Assembly (NCBI GenBank): GCA_963626085.1
Contig: CAVFVJ010000038.1
Span: 1 to 6,479 of the forward strand
Length of the DNA: 6,479 bases
Reading direction: 5' to 3'
Source of the DNA: Colivivens sp963626085
Lineage (GTDB): Bacteria > Bacteroidota > Bacteroidia > Bacteroidales > Bacteroidaceae
Part shown: positions 1-6,439 of the stretch, in pieces
Layout: the number at the start of each line of letters is the position of its first letter
Numbering within the stretch: the stretch's first letter is position 1
Position numbers and translations under genes: made by a program
The notes under the pieces: model-generated
Database searches by the model: none
Told to the model about the DNA's origin: nothing
The model's input: only the letters and a program-made list of their open reading frames with translations

Positions 1-3000
1 TCTGATAGAACGATTCGTCATCGAGTGTTGCCGCCAACTGCTTCAAGGTGGGCTGCGTTTTTTCGTCATATTGCTCCGCAAAATGTGATTTTAGCGAGTT
101 CTTGTTTTCCTTGATAAAGGCAATAATTCTGTTGATGACAAACGTCGGTGAAGACATAGCATCATCAGTCAGTCGCAAGTCCCCTACGTTGGCAGGTATT
201 CTGTGATCATTGTCAGCAGATACCCACGTGTCAATGCAATATGCCAGAAAGTGACGTCTTAATATATCTTTGGCTTGCAGGAAGCATCCTGGTGTATTCA
301 CCTCACCTTCCATCATTTCTTCCGGGTAGGCAAAGTAGTACATGTCGTGCGGTTCACCCGAATGGGCATAGTTCAGTACGAGAGCCGAACCCTCTTTACG
401 TCCGGCACGTCCCACTCGTTGCAGGAAGTTGCTTGGTTTCGGAGCGATATTGGCATTGCCCATCACGTTCAAGTCACCGATATCAATACCCATTTCCAGT
501 GTGGAGGTAGCGGCAAGCACGTTGACTGAGTTAGAATGTGGGTGCAGCCTAAAGTCATGTTCCAATTGTTCTCTGTCATCCCGTTCCAGCAAGCCGGTAT
601 GCTCATGGGCATAGACACGTGGTGATATGTTCCGGTTGTACACCTGCTGATAGTAGTTCAGCTCGGGGTTGGTCTCTTCCGAGTAGTTGCCCAAACATCT
701 GTAGTTCAGACATGGCGTGTCTTCACTCCAATAATCCTGACGAGCCACGTAAAGCGTTGACTGACATTTATCACATTTGATATGCTTCACATTTCGGCTC
801 ACCCAGATGCGCTCTGCATTGATGGCATAGTTGCCCCCACCCTGCGGTGCACAGTTCACCAGCCCCACACTTTCCATGGCCTTCAGCAGTGTGCGCATAA
901 AGTCGTTGAAAAGCGTCACGTTCTTTTCGATGGACCAGTTGAAGCATCTCCTGAAACAGTCACTATACCAGTTGGGTTTTTCCCTTCTCAGCACAGTCAT
1001 GTCAAGCATATCTGCATTGCGTTCCAGATGAACAATGCCAGGCAACTTCGGAAAGCTGATGCCTCCGCCGAAAGTCCTGTTCAGGAAGTGTCTGCCATCA
1101 CGATTCCAGTTCAATGCCCATAAGGTCAGAGCCTCGTTCCTGTATTTATATAGGTAAGGATGATCCACAGCTCCGTGTCTCCTCATGCGTTGCAACACAG
1201 CGTAGACGTAATGGCAGAACGTCGATTCGTCATCGGCAATCTGCAGATTGTTTGTTTGGAGCCACTCCGTCATCTTTTCGTATACCATACGTATGTCTTC
1301 ACTTTTAAAGAAGGTAGCTGATGCCCCTGTCTTCTCGAGTGTCCTACCACGTTGTGAAGTAAAGCCGAATTCACTCACTATCTCCCAGTCCACACGGATA
1401 TCGAATTCCTTCTTGAATGACTCCATGAATCCGCTGCCCTCGCGATAATTCTTGCGTAGGTCGATGTGTGTGGCAAGGTCAGCAGGCAGGAAGCGGTTGT
1501 AATATTCCTCTTCTGTCAACCGCTCTTTCCAGTAACGTTTGAAACCTTCTTGCAGTTCTGTGATGCTTACTGGTTTGTCGAGTGTGTTGAGATACTGCTG
1601 CATCGACTGTCGGAAGAGGAAACGGAAGGTTCTTGCCTCGTAGAACGCAGCTTGGTGCGCAGCGTCCTGCACACTGTTGGTAAACACCAGCATCTTGCGG
1701 TCTTTTGCATCGGTATGGTCGAAGTCGCTGGAAAGCACCAGACTCACGGCAACGCTCGACAGTGTGGATGTTCTTCCACCTATCTGACAGATGGTTTCAC
1801 CGTTGCACTCGGGACAATATCTCGCAAAGCGCTGATTACCATTCTTTGTTGACGAGGTACGACAGCAAGCTCTCACTCTCAGCACATTCTCTTCTGTATT
1901 GTCAGCAAAATGGAGGTTTTTAAGGTTTACATGGAGCACCTCGTTTATTGCCGTTTCGTTCAAATACTCGTCGACGGGCTGGTGGCTGGTATTTTCAATA
2001 TTCAGCAGCCTCACGTCCTTGTCGTTGTCCATAAACGCCTTATTGATGGTAGACACATCGGTGCAATAGAACTGCTCGCTTGCCATCTCTCGCGTCAGCC
2101 ATCCGCTTGCACCGCACTCACGACAGAAGTACATGGGCAATGCCACCCGGTCTTCTTCTTTCTTCAAACTGTGTCGCCATACAAATTCAGGTTCTTTCTG
2201 GAAGTAGCGCAACACACCGCTTAGTTCCCTTTGCCACAACTGCACCTGCAGATACAGCATAGGTATCTGTTTGCCAGTATCATTGAGCGGTCGTTTGGCG
2301 TATGCAATCAGTGCCAGCAGGTTTTCTATGGCGAGCACGCACACTTTCTCACCATCCTGCAGATAGAGACGGCGGAAGTTGGTATCCATGTCTATGAGTT
2401 TCTTCTTGATATTGTCAAGAGAAAGTATACCTTTAGAAAGCACTTCCAACAGCGATTTCACGATACCCATTTGTCGCAGTTGCACTCCTGCATCAACGGC
2501 AGACACATTTGTGGATTTCAACCACACTTTGCAGAGTCGTCGCATGTATGTCTCCACCGTATCGTTGGCTCCAAACTCACAGGTCTTTATCAGTTTTGCG
2601 TCAGGCAGATTATTGTTAGTTTCCACTACATATTCGCTGACAGGAATACGGTGTTCTTCGATAACATTCTTTTCTTCAAACGTCTCGCCGAACACATCTG
2701 TGGCATATTCGCACAGACGTGCCTTACTGTCAGGTCCATTACCGATAGTAGCAGAAGTACCAATGGGACACAATGTTCCCTTTGGCATATTGAGTTTCAG
2801 TTTCAGTCGGCGTACAAGGTTCGCGACGTCCGTTCCCTGTGCACCGTCGTATGTGTGCAACTCATCGAGAACGATGAACTTAAGTGCCTTCGAATCTGTG
2901 TCTATGTTGCCTTTCCACAACGTACTGAAGCGTTGGCGCATCAACCCATAGTCGAGCATCTTGAAGTTGGTGAGCAGTATGTCGGGCACTGAGTCGAGTA

Positions 3001-3589
3001 TGGCATCACGGTTCTCTATGATGTTGTGCTCACCCATCGTGCGCGGATAGTCTTTGGCATCGACACCCTCGCCCACGAAGAGTCCTGCCGTCACCTTGTT
3101 GCGCAGCCGTTCGTCGTTCCATATTGCCTCAGCCAAGCGTTTTGCCTGGTCGCTGGCAAGGGCATTCATCGGATACATGATGATGACCTTCACTCCCGTC
3201 TGTCGTTCGTACTTGTTACAGTTGTAGCAGTAGTCGAGTATTGGGTAAAGGAAACACTCCGTCTTACCCGAGCCGGTTCCTGTGGTGAGCAGGGTTGGCT
3301 CCGGCTCGTGTCCATCGTGCATCGTGAGTTGGCTGAAAGCCTGTAGCTGATGCCTGTATGGTGGAAAGTTCGGCGCTATGTCGAGTGGAATGTTTCGGCT
3401 TTCTTCTTCTGTCGCAGACACAAACGGGGTCTTCAAGGAGATGTATGGTCCCTTGAACAGTCCGTCTTCCTTGTCTTCTATAAAACGGTAGAAGGCATCA
3501 CCCACCACCTTCTCCTTAAAGCGGAAGGTGGCCTTGATATATTCTATGATAGAGTCGCGCACTTCACGCGCCTGTTGTAGTGGTAGCAT
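1..3589 (-). CDS. Giant SF2 DEAD/DEAH-type helicase, COG1205/DruE-like (3' end missing)
   Basis: Codons 1-1196 are open without any stop to the left edge, so the C-terminus lies outside. Seen: Walker A GTGSGKT at 104-110, motif Ia MYPMNAL 138-144, Walker B-type DELH 242-245 followed by TYDGAQGTDVA, motif III GTSATIG 277-283, KMLVFTNSVQD 632-642, motif V EMGIDIGD 1032-1039 and motif VI QRVGRAGR 1057-1064. About 750 residues separate motifs III and V. This insertion holds Cys pairs CREC (489-492) and CPEC (592-595), and a four-Cys cluster at 939, 942, 960 and 965, probably zinc sites. DELHTY and GIDIGDL-type motifs are known from COG1205 helicases, including Druantia DruE and MrfA/YprA; DISARM DrmA is a more distant alternative. 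The predicted role is ATP-driven translocation or unwinding of DNA in a defence complex (inferred). I chose ATG 3589 because MLPLQQAREVRDSI resembles family N-termini; an in-frame ATG at 3652 would add 21 residues. It follows the YhcG gene by 83 bp. Confidence 0.93.
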   Translation of the reverse strand, partial: MLPLQQAREVRDSIIEYIKATFRFKEKVVGDAFYRFIEDKEDGLFKGPYISLKTPFVSATEEESRNIPLDIAPNFPPYRHQLQAFSQLTMHDGHEPEPTLLTTGTGSGKTECFLYPILDYCYNCNKYERQTGVKVIIMYPMNALASDQAKRLAEAIWNDERLRNKVTAGLFVGEGVDAKDYPRTMGEHNIIENRDAILDSVPDILLTNFKMLDYGLMRQRFSTLWKGNIDTDSKALKFIVLDELHTYDGAQGTDVANLVRRLKLKLNMPKGTLCPIGTSATIGNGPDSKARLCEYATDVFGETFEEKNVIEEHRIPVSEYVVETNNNLPDAKLIKTCEFGANDTVETYMRRLCKVWLKSTNVSAVDAGVQLRQMGIVKSLLEVLSKGILSLDNIKKKLIDMDTNFRRLYLQDGEKVCVLAIENLLALIAYAKRPLNDTGKQIPMLYLQVQLWQRELSGVLRYFQKEPEFVWRHSLKKEEDRVALPMYFCRECGASGWLTREMASEQFYCTDVSTINKAFMDNDKDVRLLNIENTSHQPVDEYLNETAINEVLHVNLKNLHFADNTEENVLRVRACCRTSSTKNGNQRFARYCPECNGETICQIGGRTSTLSSVAVSLVLSSDFDHTDAKDRKMLVFTNSVQDAAHQAAFYEARTFRFLFRQSMQQYLNTLDKPVSITELQEGFKRYWKERLTEEEYYNRFLPADLATHIDLRKNYREGSGFMESFKKEFDIRVDWEIVSEFGFTSQRGRTLEKTGASATFFKSEDIRMVYEKMTEWLQTNNLQIADDESTFCHYVYAVLQRMRRHGAVDHPYLYKYRNEALTLWALNWNRDGRHFLNRTFGGGISFPKLPGIVHLERNADMLDMTVLRREKPNWYSDCFRRCFNWSIEKNVTLFNDFMRTLLKAMESVGLVNCAPQGGGNYAINAERIWVSRNVKHIKCDKCQSTLYVARQDYWSEDTPCLNYRCLGNYSEETNPELNYYQQVYNRNISPRVYAHEHTGLLERDDREQLEHDFRLHPHSNSVNVLAATSTLEMGIDIGDLNVMGNANIAPKPSNFLQRVGRAGRKEGSALVLNYAHSGEPHDMYYFAYPEEMMEGEVNTPGCFLQAKDILRRHFLAYCIDTWVSADNDHRIPANVGDLRLTDDAMSSPTFVINRIIAFIKENKNSLKSHFAEQYDEKTQPTLKQLAATLDDESFYQ

Positions 3590-3615
3590 AGGCTTAAATA
3601 TTAAATAACAGTAAG

Positions 3616-3640
3616 ATTCAGCAAGCAGTGGTTGCTGAAT
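3616..3640 (-). promoter_or_regulatory. Inverted repeat ahead of the helicase start
   Basis: A perfect 9-bp inverted repeat (ATTCAGCAA and TTGCTGAAT) surrounds a 7-base loop in the 83-bp gap between the YhcG stop and the helicase ATG. On the transcribed strand it lies 27 bases upstream of ATG 3589. It is followed by AT-rich sequence but no clean U-run, so it is a weak candidate for a terminator. It could be an operator, an mRNA processing or attenuation hairpin, or nothing. If the helicase really starts at 3652 the hairpin is inside the coding region. I saw no convincing Bacteroides-type promoter in this gap. Confidence 0.4.
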
Positions 3641-3672
3641 TGATTTGGACATAACATGTAGTTACTGGTCTG

Positions 3673-4713
3673 TTACAGGTTCATGTATTTACAGTATTCT
3701 TCGATGCTTCGTTGAATAACACTGCCCACCTTCAGTTGCTCCTTATACTGCATAATCATCATGGGACTCATACTGCGGTTGAGGGCGAACCTTACGGTTT
3801 CCATGTCCGACTCTTTGCATAAAATAATTCCTATGGTCGGGTTCTCGTTCGACCTGCGTTCTTCCTGGTCGAGTGCTTCCAGATAAAATTCCAATTGTCC
3901 TTGATAAGCAGGTCGAAACTCTGTCGTCTTCAGTTCGAAAGCAACCATACATTGAAGCAATCGATGGTAGAAGAGCAAATCTATTTTGTAAGTCTTCCCT
4001 CCCACTTTTACAGGATGTTCCTCGTCAATGAAGAGGAAGTCCTTTCCCATCTCAAGGATGAAATTCTTCATATGTTCTACGATACCTTTGCGTAGCCTCG
4101 TCTCTTTATACTTTTGGGGCAGTCCTAAGAAGTCCAAGTAGGCAATATCCTTGAATAAGACCGGCGATTTCGCGTAAGTGTCATGAAGCGCTTCCGACTG
4201 AACATCTTTCGCTCTAAGGATTGAAGACATCGCATCCGTTTTGATGGCTCGTTCCAATTGTTTGTTTTGCAGTTGTTCTTTCTTTGCAAACAACATATAA
4301 AAAAGACGTTCATCATCCGTTTTACAACGATTTAGAATGAGTTGGTGATTACTCCATCCTGTTGAAAACAGAACGTTAGGAATTTGTGCCAATTGAATTG
4401 GCACAAATTCAGCTTTTTCTGTTTGTGCCGTTTCAACTGGCACAATTTCAGAAAGCGAATCCAGCTGCTGACAAGCTATGAGTTTACTCTCCTTGGTGGT
4501 TTCAAGTAATCTGGTGAACGACTCCGAACAGTAAGTTTCATACAGTTGCACCATTTTATTCAACTTATAACTCAGGTATGCACCGACCTCCCATATCATG
4601 CGGAGCGACTCATCGTCCACGGTCTTTGACACCCTTTGTCGATGATAGGTGATGATGCCCCACACTTGGTTGAAGTCTGCCCTTGTCTGTATGTCTATGT
4701 TCTTTTCGTTCAT
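3673..4713 (-). CDS. YhcG/DUF1016-family PD-(D/E)XK nuclease-like protein
   Basis: The 346-residue length is normal for the family. The N-terminal part (about 10-150) has the helical DUF1016_N character, including RMIWEVGAYLSYKL and later TGWSNHQLI and DDERLFYMLFAKKEQL. The C-terminal part carries a PD-(D/E)XK core: D245 in YKIDLLFY, then E260 and K262 in AFELKT, with Q271 and Q273 in YQGQLEFY. All expected catalytic positions are present, so it is likely an active or recently active DNA nuclease fold. Family members commonly sit beside or inside restriction and other defence operons; their exact role is poorly defined. ATG 4713 is the only plausible start, because an in-frame stop (4728-4726) lies 12 bases upstream. 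Residues 89-114 contain an odd repeated segment described separately. The gap to the upstream AlbA_2 gene is 80 bp and holds a copy of another gene's 3' end. Confidence 0.9.
   Translation of the reverse strand: MNEKNIDIQTRADFNQVWGIITYHRQRVSKTVDDESLRMIWEVGAYLSYKLNKMVQLYETYCSESFTRLLETTKESKLIACQQLDSLSEIVPVETAQTEKAEFVPIQLAQIPNVLFSTGWSNHQLILNRCKTDDERLFYMLFAKKEQLQNKQLERAIKTDAMSSILRAKDVQSEALHDTYAKSPVLFKDIAYLDFLGLPQKYKETRLRKGIVEHMKNFILEMGKDFLFIDEEHPVKVGGKTYKIDLLFYHRLLQCMVAFELKTTEFRPAYQGQLEFYLEALDQEERRSNENPTIGIILCKESDMETVRFALNRSMSPMMIMQYKEQLKVGSVIQRSIEEYCKYMNL
4372..4449 (-). repeat. Palindromic tandem duplication inside the YhcG gene
   Basis: Two 27-bp segments, 4423-4449 and 4384-4410, match at 22 of 27 positions and are offset by exactly 39 bp (13 codons). 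They encode EIVPVETAQ (from residue 89) and EFVPIQLAQ (from residue 102). Each unit also contains an inverted TTGTGCC/GGCACAA pair, giving four half-sites at 4384-4390, 4400-4406, 4423-4429 and 4439-4445. In the second unit the symmetry extends to a perfect 15-bp arm on each side of one central base (4380-4410). The reading frame is kept. The segment lies between the helical N-terminal part and the conserved region around TGWSNHQ, likely a surface linker (inferred). Confidence 0.85.
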
Positions 4714-4720
4714 TGCTTGT

Positions 4721-4779
4721 TTATGTTACTTGTTGATTAATCTCTCGAAGTGCGCCCAGGCAGAGCGGTAGTCGTCGAT
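4721..4779 (-). repeat. Downstream copy of the 59-bp repeat flanking the AlbA_2 gene
   Basis: This segment matches 6381-6439 at 50 of 59 positions without gaps. The first 15 bases, a central run of 15 bases (encoding WAHFE) and the last 14 bases (CAACAAGTAACATAA less its first base) are identical. The copies are exactly 1660 bp apart and in direct orientation, one on each side of the AlbA_2 gene. It is the 3' coding end, stop codon and first post-stop bases of a gene related to upstream gene X. Confidence 0.92.
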
Positions 4780-4812
4780 GCTGGCCTTGATATTTATTTC
4801 AATATTTCCCAT
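4726..4812 (-). pseudogene. Remnant of the 3' end of a gene X homologue
   Basis: Reading minus-strand codons ending at stop TAA 4728-4726 gives a tail IDDYRSAWAHFERLINK, against IDDYRTAWAHFEEMFNK at the end of gene X at the right edge. Synonymous and conservative changes (Thr/Ser, GCA/GCC for Ala) show it was once coding. The frame stays open into the AlbA_2 3' end, with an ATG at 4812 giving at most 28 codons that overlap the AlbA_2 gene by 19 bp in another frame. The part upstream of IDDYR has no match to X, so the ATG is probably fortuitous. Its stop is in frame with, and 12 bases before, the YhcG start. It is most likely a recombination scar; a real small peptide is less likely. Confidence 0.7.
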
Positions 4813-6374
4813 CGTCCGCCCAGAGTCGGAGACCCTACTCTTTTTATAATGCCAGATTCTCTCAACTGACGGAGTTTCTTTTCAACCCCACGAGTTGAAA
4901 TGCCAAGTGCTTTAGCAATCATTGGCGTTGTTACTTGAGGGTCTGATTGGATTAACTCCAATACTTTATCTGCCGTTTTTTGCTGTGTTCCCGAACTAAT
5001 TCCCGAACCAGTTCCCGAACCAATTCCCGAACCAGTTCCCGAACTTTCACAAACACAGGTTGCCACCTTTTCTTCATCAGGCTGCAACCTACTTGAAGCA
5101 TCTGTTGCAAGTTCCAAGACCATCATCAGCGTCAGTTGACATTTGTCTGGCTGCACCATTTGCTCTATCTTGGGAGTCTGCCAATGGTTTACTTTCCATC
5201 CATTTACTATTTTGTCTACTCCGCTCCCCGCTTTCTCTGCCGTTCCGAGCATCATAAACATTTTTTGCAATGACTTGTTGCGGCACACACTTTCCCCACC
5301 CTCATAATATTTTCTTTTTGACACCAACAATGTACCCGGGTTAGAGAAAACCATTTTGTTCTTGTACAATGTCACGTTCAAAGAGGCGTTCTCCGTGTAG
5401 TCGGCATGTATCAGGCAGTTGGTCAGTGCCTCTCGCACTGCCACATGTGCTAGTGTCTCTTCTCTGCGTATATTGCCTTCCAACACGAAGGGCTTGGGTA
5501 GCACGGCTTGTAGTTTGGGCAATATGGCACGGTAGAACTGAAAGAGGTTACACTCCCAAGTTCCGTCAGGATAGATACGGTTGGTCCAACGTTCGTTCGC
5601 ATCCAATCGCTCTTGATAGTCGGGGAAGAAGTCGGGGCTGCAGCTAGGGTCGGTGATGGCGTCATAACACCCAAACATCAATAGTGCCGCAAGGGTAAGT
5701 CCCTCTTCATGTGTTTCTCGGTCAATGCGGTATCCGCCAAGTTTCATCAGCAGTTGTTTGTCGTCGAGCGCCAGCCAAGGGTGGTCGGGCTTTGCCACGG
5801 AAAAGAGTTGACGATATTGCTTCAATGATGTAGTGTCTATGTCTGCGAGGGTATAATTCTTAAGTATGCGTGAGTCTGCTGGCGACGACACATTGGCATC
5901 GGCAAACATCCGTTGCACTTCCCTTTCGGTGCATTTATAGTCGCCCTCATGATTTCGTTTAAATGTCCCATTGTAAGGTTGTGTGGTGCGATACACTGGA
6001 CGTTGTTCGGGCATGGCTTGTGGAATGTAGAAGAGCATGATAGTGTGTCCTTTATAGTCCACGATTTTCACATCTTCGTTACGCAAAAGGTTGCAACTAA
6101 TGGTTTGCCTATTGTTCACGTTGTTCCAAAAATCTTTTGCATATTTCTCCACTTGTTCCTGAGTCAAATCGTCCAAATGGAATGTACCTTTCTTCTCTGC
6201 CACTCCAAGCACAATGGTGCCACCTTCGCTGTTGGCGAAGGCACTGTATGTATCCCAGAAACTGCCGGGGAATCCACCTGCTGCACTTTTAAGCTCAAGG
6301 TCTCTTCCCTCTGTTTGTTTCAGCAGATCTTCTATATAGCGGTTGAAATCTGCGGTGTCGTATACTTTAATCAT
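4794..6374 (-). CDS. AlbA_2 (Schlafen-type) ATP-binding protein with C-terminal winged helix
   Basis: The 526-residue protein has three recognisable parts. Residues about 10-155 form an AlbA_2 domain: GRDLELKSA (23-31), the signature AFANSEGGTIVLGV (45-58) and a closing TFKRNHEGDYKCTEREV segment. Residues about 300-390 resemble the HATPase_c_4 region of these proteins: REALTNCLIHADY (314-326) with the Mg/ATP-binding Asn 319, FSNPG (343-347) and AGSGVDKI (382-389). After a Gly/Ser repeat linker (444-463) comes a winged helix (about 464-526) with TTPMIAKALGISTRGVEKKLRQL. Family proteins are usually annotated as transcriptional regulators or ATP-dependent nucleic-acid-binding proteins and are frequent in defence islands. 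A role as operon regulator or effector is inferred. The ATG is 11 bases after the stop of gene X, suggesting co-translation. The gene is bracketed by 59-bp direct repeats, hinting that it arrived as a cassette. Confidence 0.92.
   Translation of the reverse strand: MIKVYDTADFNRYIEDLLKQTEGRDLELKSAAGGFPGSFWDTYSAFANSEGGTIVLGVAEKKGTFHLDDLTQEQVEKYAKDFWNNVNNRQTISCNLLRNEDVKIVDYKGHTIMLFYIPQAMPEQRPVYRTTQPYNGTFKRNHEGDYKCTEREVQRMFADANVSSPADSRILKNYTLADIDTTSLKQYRQLFSVAKPDHPWLALDDKQLLMKLGGYRIDRETHEEGLTLAALLMFGCYDAITDPSCSPDFFPDYQERLDANERWTNRIYPDGTWECNLFQFYRAILPKLQAVLPKPFVLEGNIRREETLAHVAVREALTNCLIHADYTENASLNVTLYKNKMVFSNPGTLLVSKRKYYEGGESVCRNKSLQKMFMMLGTAEKAGSGVDKIVNGWKVNHWQTPKIEQMVQPDKCQLTLMMVLELATDASSRLQPDEEKVATCVCESSGTGSGIGSGTGSGISSGTQQKTADKVLELIQSDPQVTTPMIAKALGISTRGVEKKLRQLRESGIIKRVGSPTLGGRWEILK
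4987..5046 (-). repeat. Five-unit 12-bp tandem repeat encoding a Gly/Ser linker
   Basis: Five adjacent 12-bp units of the plus-strand form (g/a)TTCCCGAAC followed by two variable bases lie in the AlbA_2 gene. They encode residues 444-463, alternating GSGT and GSGI, between the ATPase region and the winged helix. Because each unit is four codons, gain or loss of units changes linker length without a frameshift. Similar low-complexity Ser/Gly linkers are common in this protein family in Bacteroidetes, so the protein feature is ordinary. Confidence 0.9.
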
Positions 6375-6380
6375 ACTCCA

Positions 6381-6439
6381 TTATGTTACTTGTTGAACAT
6401 CTCCTCGAAGTGCGCCCATGCCGTGCGGTAGTCGTCGAT
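6381..6439 (-). repeat. Upstream copy of the 59-bp repeat flanking the AlbA_2 gene
   Basis: This copy is the intact 3' end of gene X: 17 codons, the TAA stop at 6388-6386 and five bases after it. It pairs with 4721-4779 at 50 of 59 positions. The shared bases after the stop codon mean the duplicated unit reached past the coding sequence into the junction with the next gene, which argues for a DNA-level duplication or exchange over convergent protein ends. Confidence 0.92.

Noticed and set aside
2231..2992. Plus-strand open frame of 253 codons, plus a second of 190 codons at 2379-2951
   Set aside because: Both lie wholly antisense to the conserved helicase frame, one in the same codon register. 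Their translations are rich in Cys, His and Phe without domain motifs, as expected for a shadow of a well-used coding strand.
3616..3640. Rho-independent terminator between the YhcG and helicase genes
   Set aside because: The stem is AT-containing, only 9 bp, and not followed by a continuous T-run on the transcribed strand. The genes look co-transcribed, so it is kept only as an unassigned inverted repeat.
3531..4791. Shared 12-bp string ATATCAAGGCCA in the helicase 5' coding region and in the gap before YhcG
   Set aside because: A 12-bp match is expected by chance about once in a window of this size, and the similarity does not extend on either side.
4794..4812. Programmed frameshift joining the AlbA_2 protein to the X-tail fragment
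   Set aside because: The frames are one base apart near the AlbA_2 stop, but I see no convincing slippery heptamer with a downstream structure, and a decayed recombination remnant explains the fragment better.
5913..6431. Plus-strand open frame of 172 codons
   Set aside because: It is antisense to the conserved AlbA_2 domain and runs across the junction with gene X. No recognisable motif or start context was found.
4721..6439. Insertion sequence or transposon bounded by the 59-bp repeats
   Set aside because: There is no transposase or integrase and no terminal inverted repeat. The repeats are coding 3' ends with 9 mismatches, unlike fresh target-site duplications or att sites.
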